Of a DNA stretch of 42,578 nt, positions 29,220 to 37,291 are shown in pieces (positions within the stretch are counted from its first letter, which is position 1; every line of letters starts with the position of its first letter). The notes below the pieces were generated by a model. That model was not told where the DNA came from. It ran no database searches and saw only the letters and a list, made by a program, of their open reading frames with translations. The stretch is from positions 1 through 42,578 of IMG/VR virus record IMGVR_UViG_3300031759_000056; one strand, given 5' to 3'. Source of the DNA: a virus. The position numbers and the translations under genes were made by a program.

Positions 29220-29573
29220 ATGAAAATAGAGTACGACTTTCCTTATCCACCAAGCGTAAATCATTACTGGGGAATACACGGTAAAATACGCTTTGTAGGT
29301 AAGGCTGGATTAGCCTTTAGGAAAGAGGTCTCTATAATAGCTCTAAAACGCACAGAATCGCTCTATAACGCACGATTAAAGGTCAAGGTATACCTATACC
29401 CTCCCGACAGGAGAAAGCGTGATATAGACAACAATATGAAGAGTCTTTTAGATGCTATGGAACATGCAGGCGTATATGAGAATGATTCTCAAATAGACGA
29501 CCTGCATATTATAAGGGGTGAAGTGGTTAAAGGCGGAGCCTGTAAGGTAATCTTAGAAGCTATTTTTTTTTAA
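29220..29573 (+). CDS. rusA: RusA-type Holliday junction resolvase
   Basis: 117 residues. The opening YDFPYPPSVNHYW and the block PPDRRKRDIDNNMKSLLDAM with the three acidic residues, then GVYENDSQIDDLHIIRGEV, match RusA. It cuts four-way junctions during recombination or before packaging. It lies directly after pqqA and its last 14 bases overlap the end of the convergent virion gene. It contains a second copy of the Fur-like palindrome (29477-29491). There is no good ribosome site before the ATG. Confidence 0.85.
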   Translation: MKIEYDFPYPPSVNHYWGIHGKIRFVGKAGLAFRKEVSIIALKRTESLYNARLKVKVYLYPPDRRKRDIDNNMKSLLDAMEHAGVYENDSQIDDLHIIRGEVVKGGACKVILEAIFF

Positions 29574-31635
29574 ACTTATCTAGTAAGCCACCTTTGGCAT
29601 AGTTATTAGATGCTGCACCGCTAGTAATTGCAGCTAAATCTTGAGCTGTAGGACCAAAATTTTTCATCCATTTTGGTCTTTCGGTAGCAAGCTTAGTTAG
29701 TCCTCTCATGCCTAATTTGCTGTAAGCTCCTAATGCACCTAAAACAGGAGTAACTGGAAGACCAGCCAATAAAGGTGTTCCTGTTAAAGCAGCTGACATC
29801 ATAAGTCTATCTGCAGTTCCGCTATTAGGAACTTTAGCACCCAATACGTCTAAACCTGCATTTGCCTGATCTTGCATCATAGCAATACCTTTTCCAGCAC
29901 CTTTTCTATCCAAAGCTTTAACTGCTGTTAATAATTGATTGGGAGAATAAATGCCTTTTGTATCTACAGCACTTTGAGCAGCTCTTTCTAATCTTAAATA
30001 ACGTTTAAACGCTTCATGAATACCATTTAATTTTTCTGCGTGTGTTGGATTTGCATCTGCCATAACTCCACGAAGAGCAGATTGTAAATCTCTATAAGCG
30101 TTAGCAATTAATTTATCACCATTACTTTTATAGGCATTCCATGCCAAATTACCAAAGTTACTTTCAGCATCTCTAAATTGCTGACCAGTCAGTTTATTGC
30201 CACCTGATTGCATTGCTTTTTGGTATTCCTCTTCTGTAATAAGACCGTCTTGAAAGCTTCTATTTAAACTATCTTTAAATGAAGCTTCATTTTGACTTGC
30301 TCTGTCTACGATAAACTTATTGAATGTATCAGTTACTTTTTTAGTTTGATCAGCATCTAATCCTTTAGTGGCTTTTTCTAACTCATCATTTAATACACCT
30401 AGAGATGATTTATTTGATCCTTCTAAAATATATTTACTATCACCCTCATCAAACAAATGAGGATATTCGTTCATTGCTTGTTCTTTTAATTCTGTTTTAA
30501 ATGAACCATCTTCATTAAAATAATGTGGCATATTTTCTTTGTTAAGAAGAGTCTTATCAAGATCAAGTTCTAGTTTTGGAGATATATCTTTATAGGCGTT
30601 GGTCACTTTATTATAGACATCATCTACAAGTTCATGTCCTGCTTCTGCTCTAGGATTAACTTTAATAAGTTGTTCTTCTAATGCTTTTGCTGCTTTTTTA
30701 TCGCCTCTAGCCAATGCTTCTGCTATTTTTTCCCTAACTTCATTATTCATTGGTTCTATAACATGGTTAGCAATAGCTTTATTAAAATCTGCAATAGATG
30801 TTTTTCTACCTTCTGCCATAATTGAACCTAAGATAGGACGGCTTGATAAAGATTGTTCTGCACTTAAAAGTCCAGGACCTAAGTCAATACCAAATAAAGA
30901 GACATCTGATAGCAATTGAGCTGGAGTAAAATGCTTTACGCCCATATCTTTAAGTTGTTGTAATCTTGCTCCTACAATAGGAGAGAATAGCATTTGTGAT
31001 CCTTTACCAAATACGCCACCCAATGCAGCACCTTCAGCAATGTCTTTAGCTTTATTCTCTAAAAATGTTTCATAATCATTGCTACCTTTTGTATCGGTAG
31101 GCATTAATGCAGATATACCAGCACCTGCTACAGCACTTCTTGTTAATGGACTCATTTTATTAAAAGCATTTATTTCTGGTGTTAATACTCCTCCACCAAT
31201 TAAACCTGCTAATTCTCCACCAAATTCTGCAACCCCAACTCCTCTGCGACCAGTTTTTCTAGCATCACTTTCAACGGTAGCTAAGTAGTCAGCTGGTTCA
31301 TTTATACCAGCCCATTGTGCTACACCTGCAACAGGTTTTACAAAACCACTAAGATATGCTGCAGTTAATGGATATTTGGCACCAATAGAATTATGACTTC
31401 TCATCATTTCATCTATATCAGAAGATGCCATAGTAGATTGTAAGGATGGTTTACTTCCTATACCGCTTACTATATTTGAAATATCTACCATCTCATCACT
31501 TGACAATGGCTTAGATGGTCCAGATGGAATACCTAAATGATTATGAACAGCATTTTGAATAACGCTGCTACTAGTTCCAGCAGGGAAATGCAGCTCAGTG
31601 CCGTCATGCATTTGGGCTATAACATCATCACTCAT
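29560..31635 (-). CDS. internal virion protein, probable DNA ejection protein
   Basis: 691 residues. Begins with a short beta region (MSDDVIAQMHDGTELHFPAG), then an Ala/Gly-rich hydrophobic region with possible membrane-active helices (about 150-200), a long helical and coiled middle, a second hydrophobic Ala/Gly/Leu segment near 620-660 and a basic C-terminus ending KKK. Large helical proteins with membrane-active stretches at this place are internal core or ejection proteins in podovirus-like phages. Last gene of the leftward late block. Confidence 0.6.
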   Translation of the reverse strand: MSDDVIAQMHDGTELHFPAGTSSSVIQNAVHNHLGIPSGPSKPLSSDEMVDISNIVSGIGSKPSLQSTMASSDIDEMMRSHNSIGAKYPLTAAYLSGFVKPVAGVAQWAGINEPADYLATVESDARKTGRRGVGVAEFGGELAGLIGGGVLTPEINAFNKMSPLTRSAVAGAGISALMPTDTKGSNDYETFLENKAKDIAEGAALGGVFGKGSQMLFSPIVGARLQQLKDMGVKHFTPAQLLSDVSLFGIDLGPGLLSAEQSLSSRPILGSIMAEGRKTSIADFNKAIANHVIEPMNNEVREKIAEALARGDKKAAKALEEQLIKVNPRAEAGHELVDDVYNKVTNAYKDISPKLELDLDKTLLNKENMPHYFNEDGSFKTELKEQAMNEYPHLFDEGDSKYILEGSNKSSLGVLNDELEKATKGLDADQTKKVTDTFNKFIVDRASQNEASFKDSLNRSFQDGLITEEEYQKAMQSGGNKLTGQQFRDAESNFGNLAWNAYKSNGDKLIANAYRDLQSALRGVMADANPTHAEKLNGIHEAFKRYLRLERAAQSAVDTKGIYSPNQLLTAVKALDRKGAGKGIAMMQDQANAGLDVLGAKVPNSGTADRLMMSAALTGTPLLAGLPVTPVLGALGAYSKLGMRGLTKLATERPKWMKNFGPTAQDLAAITSGAASNNYAKGGLLDKFKKK

Positions 31636-34454
31636 CTTGGGTTTCCATATTGATCAAATTTAATTACATTTTTAGGACTAGATGTTCCATATAATGATTC
31701 ATTTACTTTTCCAGTGTTAACAAATTCATCATTAATAGATTTTGCTTTATCTATAAGACCTTGTAAATGCTGTCTAGCAGTTTGAATTCTTTGCATTCTT
31801 ACTTGATTTGTTAAGTCTGAATTAGAAATATCACCAATAGCTTCTTGTAATGCATTAAATTCACTTTGATTTAAACGACCTTGCAATTTAGGTAATTCAA
31901 CAACTAAACTATTTTTCAACATTTTAAGTTGGTTGAGTGCTTGATTTCCTTCAGAGTTTGTCATTCTTCCAATTGGACCTGCAGCAATTCTACCTGGCAT
32001 AGGTCCATCAGGTGCTTTTGAAAGATATTGCTCCATTAAGTTAAGTGTATTAATACCAGCTTGTGCTGTCTCAGCTGATTTATTTGCTGGATCTACAATA
32101 CTTTTTTGTAAAGATTTTTGTGCAGGAGTTTGGAATCCTTCCATTTTTAAGTTTTCTCTTGCATTCTTATCTTGTGCAAGCATTAGCATCATATTGTGTT
32201 GAAATGCATCTTCTTTTAATTTATTTGCTGCAATTTCTTTTTTAGCAGCAATTTCACTTAAAGTAGCTCCAATTTTTTGATGACGATCTTCATCGGCTTT
32301 AGTTGCTTCATAAGCATATTTATTAATTGCTTCTTGATCTGCTTCATTTTGAGCTTGTTGTTTGCTATAAAAGTCAAGACCTTCTGGAGCACCCTTACCT
32401 ATATTCACTAAAGCATATGGAGATGTTCCTGCCATCATGCCAAGACCAGCTCTTAATAACGCTTCTCCAGACATGGTTTTTTGACGACCTTCCATAATGT
32501 CTTGAAGATGTTTTTGACCTGCTTTTAATGATTCAGATACTTCATTTTTAGGATCCAAATATTCTTCCCACATTTTTTGTTCTAAAGAAGAGCTAGAAAA
32601 TTTGTTTGGATCTGTAATAGGTGTTACAACGTTATCCGAAACAGGAGCTTTATTAGATATTTCATGGCTAACTTGTGGAGATTTTTTAAATGAATCATAA
32701 ATAGACTTAGCTGTTACAGTTGGAGCAGAATATGTAGGAGATCCTGATGCATTAGCTTTAGTAAAATCATCATAAGGATCACTTGGTTGAACTACTACAG
32801 GAGCAGGTTTTACTGGAGCATTCTTATTAAATTTAGAAATATCAAACATTCCCGTGTCTGGATTTATTGTCGTAGGCGTAAATTTTTCTTGTTCTGGATA
32901 TGTGTTAGGGGTATCATCAGTGTGTGCATTAGCTCCAGAAGCTGATTTTAAAAGTTTTATAATACTTGGATCTTCTTTTTGTGATGCAAGTTTAAGACTT
33001 GAAGAGTCATCTGGTGAAGGAACTAAACTATCATCTTTACCTGCAAAGGCTAATAAACCACCACCAGCTGCCTTCATGGTTGTAAGATCAGGAGGTGTTG
33101 CAATAGCACCCACTCCCATTCTATCTTGAGGTGGCATTGGTTGCATAGATTGTTGTGCTAATATCTTTGGAGATTCAGGATTAGATTTTAATCTTTGATC
33201 TTCTTGTTGATAACCATTAGCTACTAATTTAGCTAAAGGACTAGCATATTGACTTTGTTCTACTGCATTAAGCTGTTCTGGTGAAAACATACTCATAGGA
33301 ATACCACCAGCAGCTTTCATTACACCGCCTTCTTTAGCTTTAATAACTCCACCTTTAGCTTTTAAAATTCCAGTAGCATTAGCCATACCAGCTAAACCAA
33401 TACCAGCAGTACCTAAACCAGCAGCTTGTGAAATAAGGCTTGGAGGAGCTTGGTACATAGACGTTGTAGATTGTTGCATTGGTAAACCACGTAACATAGA
33501 GTTAAGTACACCCAATTGCATGTATGGATATTGTTGTGCTGTAGCGTAGTTTTGAATAGCTTGGTTGATAATGTTTTGTTGTTGTGTTTGTTGTTGAGCA
33601 CCTTGTTGGGCTTGAGTGCCAAGAATACTTTGTTGAGCAGCCAATTCTTGACCACCAAGACCTGCCAATTGATTTGCACCAGCCATTTGTGAAGCAAGTG
33701 CTTGAGCTTGAGCTTGTTGACCTTGAAGGCCTAAGTTGGCACCAAATTGTTGTGCTTGTTGTGCATTTTGGAATGCAGTATTGTAACCTTGTGAGATCAA
33801 TTGATTTTGAGCTAACATTTGGTTTTGTGCATTAAGTGAATTCATAAGTGCTTCACGTGATCCACCAAAAGCTCCTGCTTGAGTTGCACCGCTTTGTTCT
33901 TGTTGACCTGCTATACCATATTGCTGATTAGCTAATTGAAGTTGAGGTGCTAATGAAGCCTGAATGTATGGATTCATATAAGCATTAACAGAAGCTGGGT
34001 TAGTTGCTTGGTTTGCGTAATTTTGACCAGTCATACCCATTTGTTGACCTAATCCACCAAGCTGTCTATTTACACCCATGGTTTGACCCATCGCTTGATT
34101 ATAAGCACCAGGTACTTGAAGATTAGCAGCAGAAGATTGTGCTTGTTGTTGTAATGGTGAGAAACCAGCTACGTAGTTTGCAGGATTATTACTGTATGGC
34201 GTATAAGCATTAAAGCCTGTACCAGATGGATTATATACTTGTGCTTGAGCAGCATTAAGCATATTCATAACATATGGCTGTGCATAGTCAGGAATATTGG
34301 TATTCATCACCGTAGTTTGTGTAGGAGCAGATGCTGGTGGTGGAGATCCTCCCCATAGCACAAAGCCCATGTTTGTCATGAAACCATTGACAAGCCAATA
34401 AAGCTTATCTTTTAATGAGTTTCCATGTCCTACGTCTATGCCAAATAACTTCAT
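31632..34454 (-). CDS. large Gln/Ala-rich internal virion protein
   Basis: 940 residues, AAGGA upstream of the ATG at 34454. After residue 30 it has SPPPASAPTQTT and DYAQPYVMNMLNAAQAQVYN, a start common in phage internal or tail-assembly proteins. About 100-330 is extremely rich in Gln, Ala, Asn and Gly with repeated GQQ/QAQ units; the central third is Pro/Ser-rich and disordered; the last 300 residues are coiled coil. It is likely an internal virion or ejection protein together with the next gene. No lytic domain is visible. Confidence 0.6.
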   Translation of the reverse strand: MKLFGIDVGHGNSLKDKLYWLVNGFMTNMGFVLWGGSPPPASAPTQTTVMNTNIPDYAQPYVMNMLNAAQAQVYNPSGTGFNAYTPYSNNPANYVAGFSPLQQQAQSSAANLQVPGAYNQAMGQTMGVNRQLGGLGQQMGMTGQNYANQATNPASVNAYMNPYIQASLAPQLQLANQQYGIAGQQEQSGATQAGAFGGSREALMNSLNAQNQMLAQNQLISQGYNTAFQNAQQAQQFGANLGLQGQQAQAQALASQMAGANQLAGLGGQELAAQQSILGTQAQQGAQQQTQQQNIINQAIQNYATAQQYPYMQLGVLNSMLRGLPMQQSTTSMYQAPPSLISQAAGLGTAGIGLAGMANATGILKAKGGVIKAKEGGVMKAAGGIPMSMFSPEQLNAVEQSQYASPLAKLVANGYQQEDQRLKSNPESPKILAQQSMQPMPPQDRMGVGAIATPPDLTTMKAAGGGLLAFAGKDDSLVPSPDDSSSLKLASQKEDPSIIKLLKSASGANAHTDDTPNTYPEQEKFTPTTINPDTGMFDISKFNKNAPVKPAPVVVQPSDPYDDFTKANASGSPTYSAPTVTAKSIYDSFKKSPQVSHEISNKAPVSDNVVTPITDPNKFSSSSLEQKMWEEYLDPKNEVSESLKAGQKHLQDIMEGRQKTMSGEALLRAGLGMMAGTSPYALVNIGKGAPEGLDFYSKQQAQNEADQEAINKYAYEATKADEDRHQKIGATLSEIAAKKEIAANKLKEDAFQHNMMLMLAQDKNARENLKMEGFQTPAQKSLQKSIVDPANKSAETAQAGINTLNLMEQYLSKAPDGPMPGRIAAGPIGRMTNSEGNQALNQLKMLKNSLVVELPKLQGRLNQSEFNALQEAIGDISNSDLTNQVRMQRIQTARQHLQGLIDKAKSINDEFVNTGKVNESLYGTSSPKNVIKFDQYGNPR

Positions 34455-34457
34455 AAT

Positions 34458-34910
34458 CTATCCTTGAATTGTCTTTGTGTATATCTTATCTGTGAATTTA
34501 TAACCTAAATATTCTAATAACCTTGAATTATCCAAATGGACTTTTGTATGAATTAACATACGATTAACGCCTATGCGTTTTAACGCTTCTTCTGCATATT
34601 GAAACATCTTGATTCCAACACGACCTTTTCTGTATTCTGGCTTTAAGTAATACACATCTTCATAAGCCATCTTACAAGATTTGTAATGAGGATTAGATTG
34701 TATGAAAAAAGCCATATAACCTATAAGTTCACCATCATTTCTTACTGTAATCGTTCTTAACATTCCTGCTTGTGCAAAACGATCATAAGAATCCCAATCA
34801 GGATCAAATGGAAATTCTTTACTTACGCATAGCTCTTCGTAATGAGCTGGAAGAACTCTCATGAATTCTTCTTTAAACTGCGTTCCGTCAACGTCCTCGT
34901 ATACTATCAT
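34458..34910 (-). CDS. GNAT-family N-acetyltransferase in the virion gene block
   Basis: 150 residues. VYYLKPEYRKGRVGIKMFQYAEEALKRIG (split here: LKPEYRKGRVGIKMF) is the GNAT acetyl-CoA binding motif A (R/Q-x-x-G-x-G/A type), followed by the typical strand and LLEYLGYKFTDKIYTK end. It could modify a virion or host protein. It overlaps the next-upstream gene by 4 bases and lies within virion genes, as in several podovirus-like phages that have an acetyltransferase near internal proteins. Confidence 0.75.
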   Translation of the reverse strand: MIVYEDVDGTQFKEEFMRVLPAHYEELCVSKEFPFDPDWDSYDRFAQAGMLRTITVRNDGELIGYMAFFIQSNPHYKSCKMAYEDVYYLKPEYRKGRVGIKMFQYAEEALKRIGVNRMLIHTKVHLDNSRLLEYLGYKFTDKIYTKTIQG

Positions 34911-35425
34911 GCGTTTGGTGGAGGCGTTTGTCCTGACATCATATTAAGTTGACTTAAAGCATCAGGTCCTGTTGTATTTGGAGGAGGTGCTACATTACTT
35001 GTTTGACCAGCTGTTGTATTGTTTGGATTCCAACCACCAAAACCATTGCCATATTGATTAAATCCACCATAAGTATTTCCATATGGACTCCATTGACCAA
35101 AGCTTCCACCATATGGATTCACTTGACCCATATTAAACATAGGTTGTTGTTGATTGCCATATGGAACATTCACTGGATTATTAGATCCTTGTGGAGCGTA
35201 TGGGTTAGTTTGGTAATTTTGAAATGCACCTGAATTAACAAGCTGTGAAAGAATACCAGCTATGCCACTTGATGTTCCTGTATTTGCACCAAGCGTTCCA
35301 TAATTTGGTTGATATGGTGAATTAGGTGGAGGCGTAGTTGTAGGGCCTGTCATATTAATGTTTGGTCCATTATAATCAGATGTTACTTGTTGAACTACTG
35401 GTGCTGGTGATGATGATCCGCCCAT
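34907..35425 (-). CDS. Gly/Asn/Pro-rich low-complexity protein
   Basis: 172 residues, AAAGGAAAA upstream. It starts MGGSSSPAPVVQQ, like many phage internal-protein neighbours. About 85-150 consists of Tyr-Gly-Asn/Gln repeats (NPYGGSFGQWSPYGN and similar). It is likely an intrinsically disordered virion protein. Function unknown. Confidence 0.55.
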   Translation of the reverse strand: MGGSSSPAPVVQQVTSDYNGPNINMTGPTTTPPPNSPYQPNYGTLGANTGTSSGIAGILSQLVNSGAFQNYQTNPYAPQGSNNPVNVPYGNQQQPMFNMGQVNPYGGSFGQWSPYGNTYGGFNQYGNGFGGWNPNNTTAGQTSNVAPPPNTTGPDALSQLNMMSGQTPPPNA

Positions 35426-35435
35426 GGCTTTTCCT

Positions 35436-36974
35436 TTATGCTGGTAAAAATTTATATGCTTTAGTGTCTGCTGCTATATCTTTAGCTTTAGCACGTTTAG
35501 CTTTGATGCGATCCATCATTTCATAAAGGCGTTTAGCTCCTGCATCTGTTGAGCCATTACCAAGTTCTGAAACAATCCTAGCTGGTATTACAAATTCACC
35601 TTCTGCTAAACGAGCTGGTTGTTTATGACCAATCGTTGCAGGAATAGAATCTGATACACCATCACCAGGTCCTTTTAAAAGTCTTCCACCATCTGAATAA
35701 TCACCTAAATGGTAATCAGGTAGTCCGTGTAATTCACCACCATGTGCATATTGACTTGGAATGATAGGGTTTGTATTAATAGCACCTAAAGTTGGGAATT
35801 TTTGCATACCTGCAAAATAACTTGATGGCATTTGAGCTAATACAGCATTAGCTGATGCGTTAGCAAGACCTGCTTGATCTGCAGGTAAATTAGCTGTGCC
35901 TGATTTGTCTACATAAACTGTAGATTCAACCTTAGGCATTTCTTTAGCAGTCCGTTTAAACATTCCAGCACCTTTGTTAATATCTTCAATAGCTGTTTTT
36001 TCTGCTGCTAATACATCTTTTTTACTTGATGGTGCAATGTCACTTAAATCTGTTTCTCCAGCATCAGCATATTTATGCACATCCATAAGTCCACCTTTTT
36101 TAGCTGCATATGGATTATAAGGACTTGCAGCATAATTAGCATAAGTAGCTTGATATGCTGGATTGGGTTGTGCTGGGAGCATGGGTTGAAAATTAGGCGA
36201 ATTATATTTTAATTGATTAGCAGAAGGCACGCTTGATTGAGTAGCTACAGGACCACTTGTTTGTGAAGAAGATAATCCTTGTAAACCAGCCAAAGCTGCA
36301 GGAGCTAATGATTTTAATACGTCCATTCCAACACCTGGTCCAGAAGATAAAAAGTCTCCTGGGTGCGTTACAGCGTTTACAATTCCAGAACCCAATCTAT
36401 TTAAACTAGGTGTATTTGGACCTGCAGTAGGTGTAGCAGTTGGTGTTGCAGAAGGAAGCCCTTGTGGTGTTGTATTGTAGTTTGGTGCGATCTGTGGTTG
36501 TGCATCAGGAGTTAAAACAGGTTGACCTGTAGTTGGATCAAGAGCTGGTGTAGATGTAGGTGGTGGAGTTTCTACTGGAGCTGCTCCAAAATTACTAAGA
36601 TCTGAACCTAATTGACCACCGCTATAAGCACCAAAACCAGCCATAATGCCTTGTCCTAAAGATCCTGTTATAGCATAGTCACCAAGACCAATAGCAGCAG
36701 ATGTTAATAATCCAGCTTGTGATGCTGTTAAACCAGCGTCTACTAAAGCAGGGTCAAGAGTCACTGCACCTAAAGCACCTAATGCCATTGGTAAAATAGC
36801 ACTTAAGAATCCAGCTTCTGGAAGTCCTGTTTTAGGATTAACAGTTAGTGAATGTCCATGAGCTTTAGCAAGTTCATTAAGGGCGTGTAATTCCCCAGTC
36901 GTCATATGGACTAAGTGGTCATCATCTCCACGACCTTGGGATTGTAAATGTTGGGCTGCTAAATGTAGACTCAT
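35436..36974 (-). CDS. virion protein with conserved C-terminal GEFVIPARIVS domain
   Basis: 512 residues. The N-terminus (HLVHMTTGELHALNELAKAHG) and the C-terminus (GDGVSDSIPATI, LAEGEFVIPARIVSELGNGS, TDAGAKRLYEMMDRIKA) are hallmarks of a phage virion protein family in aquatic podovirus-like phages. Between them are a hydrophobic Ala/Gly/Leu stretch (56-115), Pro/Thr-rich linkers and a helical part. Probably an internal or tail-associated structural protein. Confidence 0.6.
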   Translation of the reverse strand: MSLHLAAQHLQSQGRGDDDHLVHMTTGELHALNELAKAHGHSLTVNPKTGLPEAGFLSAILPMALGALGAVTLDPALVDAGLTASQAGLLTSAAIGLGDYAITGSLGQGIMAGFGAYSGGQLGSDLSNFGAAPVETPPPTSTPALDPTTGQPVLTPDAQPQIAPNYNTTPQGLPSATPTATPTAGPNTPSLNRLGSGIVNAVTHPGDFLSSGPGVGMDVLKSLAPAALAGLQGLSSSQTSGPVATQSSVPSANQLKYNSPNFQPMLPAQPNPAYQATYANYAASPYNPYAAKKGGLMDVHKYADAGETDLSDIAPSSKKDVLAAEKTAIEDINKGAGMFKRTAKEMPKVESTVYVDKSGTANLPADQAGLANASANAVLAQMPSSYFAGMQKFPTLGAINTNPIIPSQYAHGGELHGLPDYHLGDYSDGGRLLKGPGDGVSDSIPATIGHKQPARLAEGEFVIPARIVSELGNGSTDAGAKRLYEMMDRIKAKRAKAKDIAADTKAYKFLPA

Positions 36975-37006
36975 AATTTCACCATTATATAATATTTTAC
37001 AGGGTT

Positions 37007-37291
37007 TTACACAGTTGTGCCACTAGAATTCACCCAATTTGTGCCGTTATACCAGATTGGGATACCTAAAGTGGTATCAAAGTATGTTTGTCCGATAGAA
37101 AGACCTTGATTAGGTCTATTTGCAGTCGTTCCATATGCTGGAACTACCACTGCACGAGTAAAGCTATCTATTGTATTAAAGTAAAGACGTAATGCGTTAG
37201 AGAACTTATCTTGTGTTAATGCACTGTATTCTGGTGGGGCTAACGGTAAGTTAGGTGCAATCGTTGGAATTAGTTTGTTATCAAAAGCCAT
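37007..37291 (-). CDS. small tail-associated protein
   Basis: 94 residues. The C-terminal YFDTTLGIPIWYNGTNWVNSSG motif is common at the ends of phage tail fibers and tail-tip proteins. A helical N-terminal part (KFSNALRLYFNTIDSFTRAV) precedes it. The start overlaps the stop of the 785-residue tail protein by one base. Probably a minor tail or receptor-side component. Confidence 0.55.
   Translation of the reverse strand: MAFDNKLIPTIAPNLPLAPPEYSALTQDKFSNALRLYFNTIDSFTRAVVVPAYGTTANRPNQGLSIGQTYFDTTLGIPIWYNGTNWVNSSGTTV

Noticed and set aside
36421-36600. Pro/Thr-rich repeats in the 512-residue virion protein as a collagen-like fiber
   Set aside because: The repeats are irregular Thr-Pro-Thr runs without Gly-x-y periodicity, so they are more likely a disordered linker.
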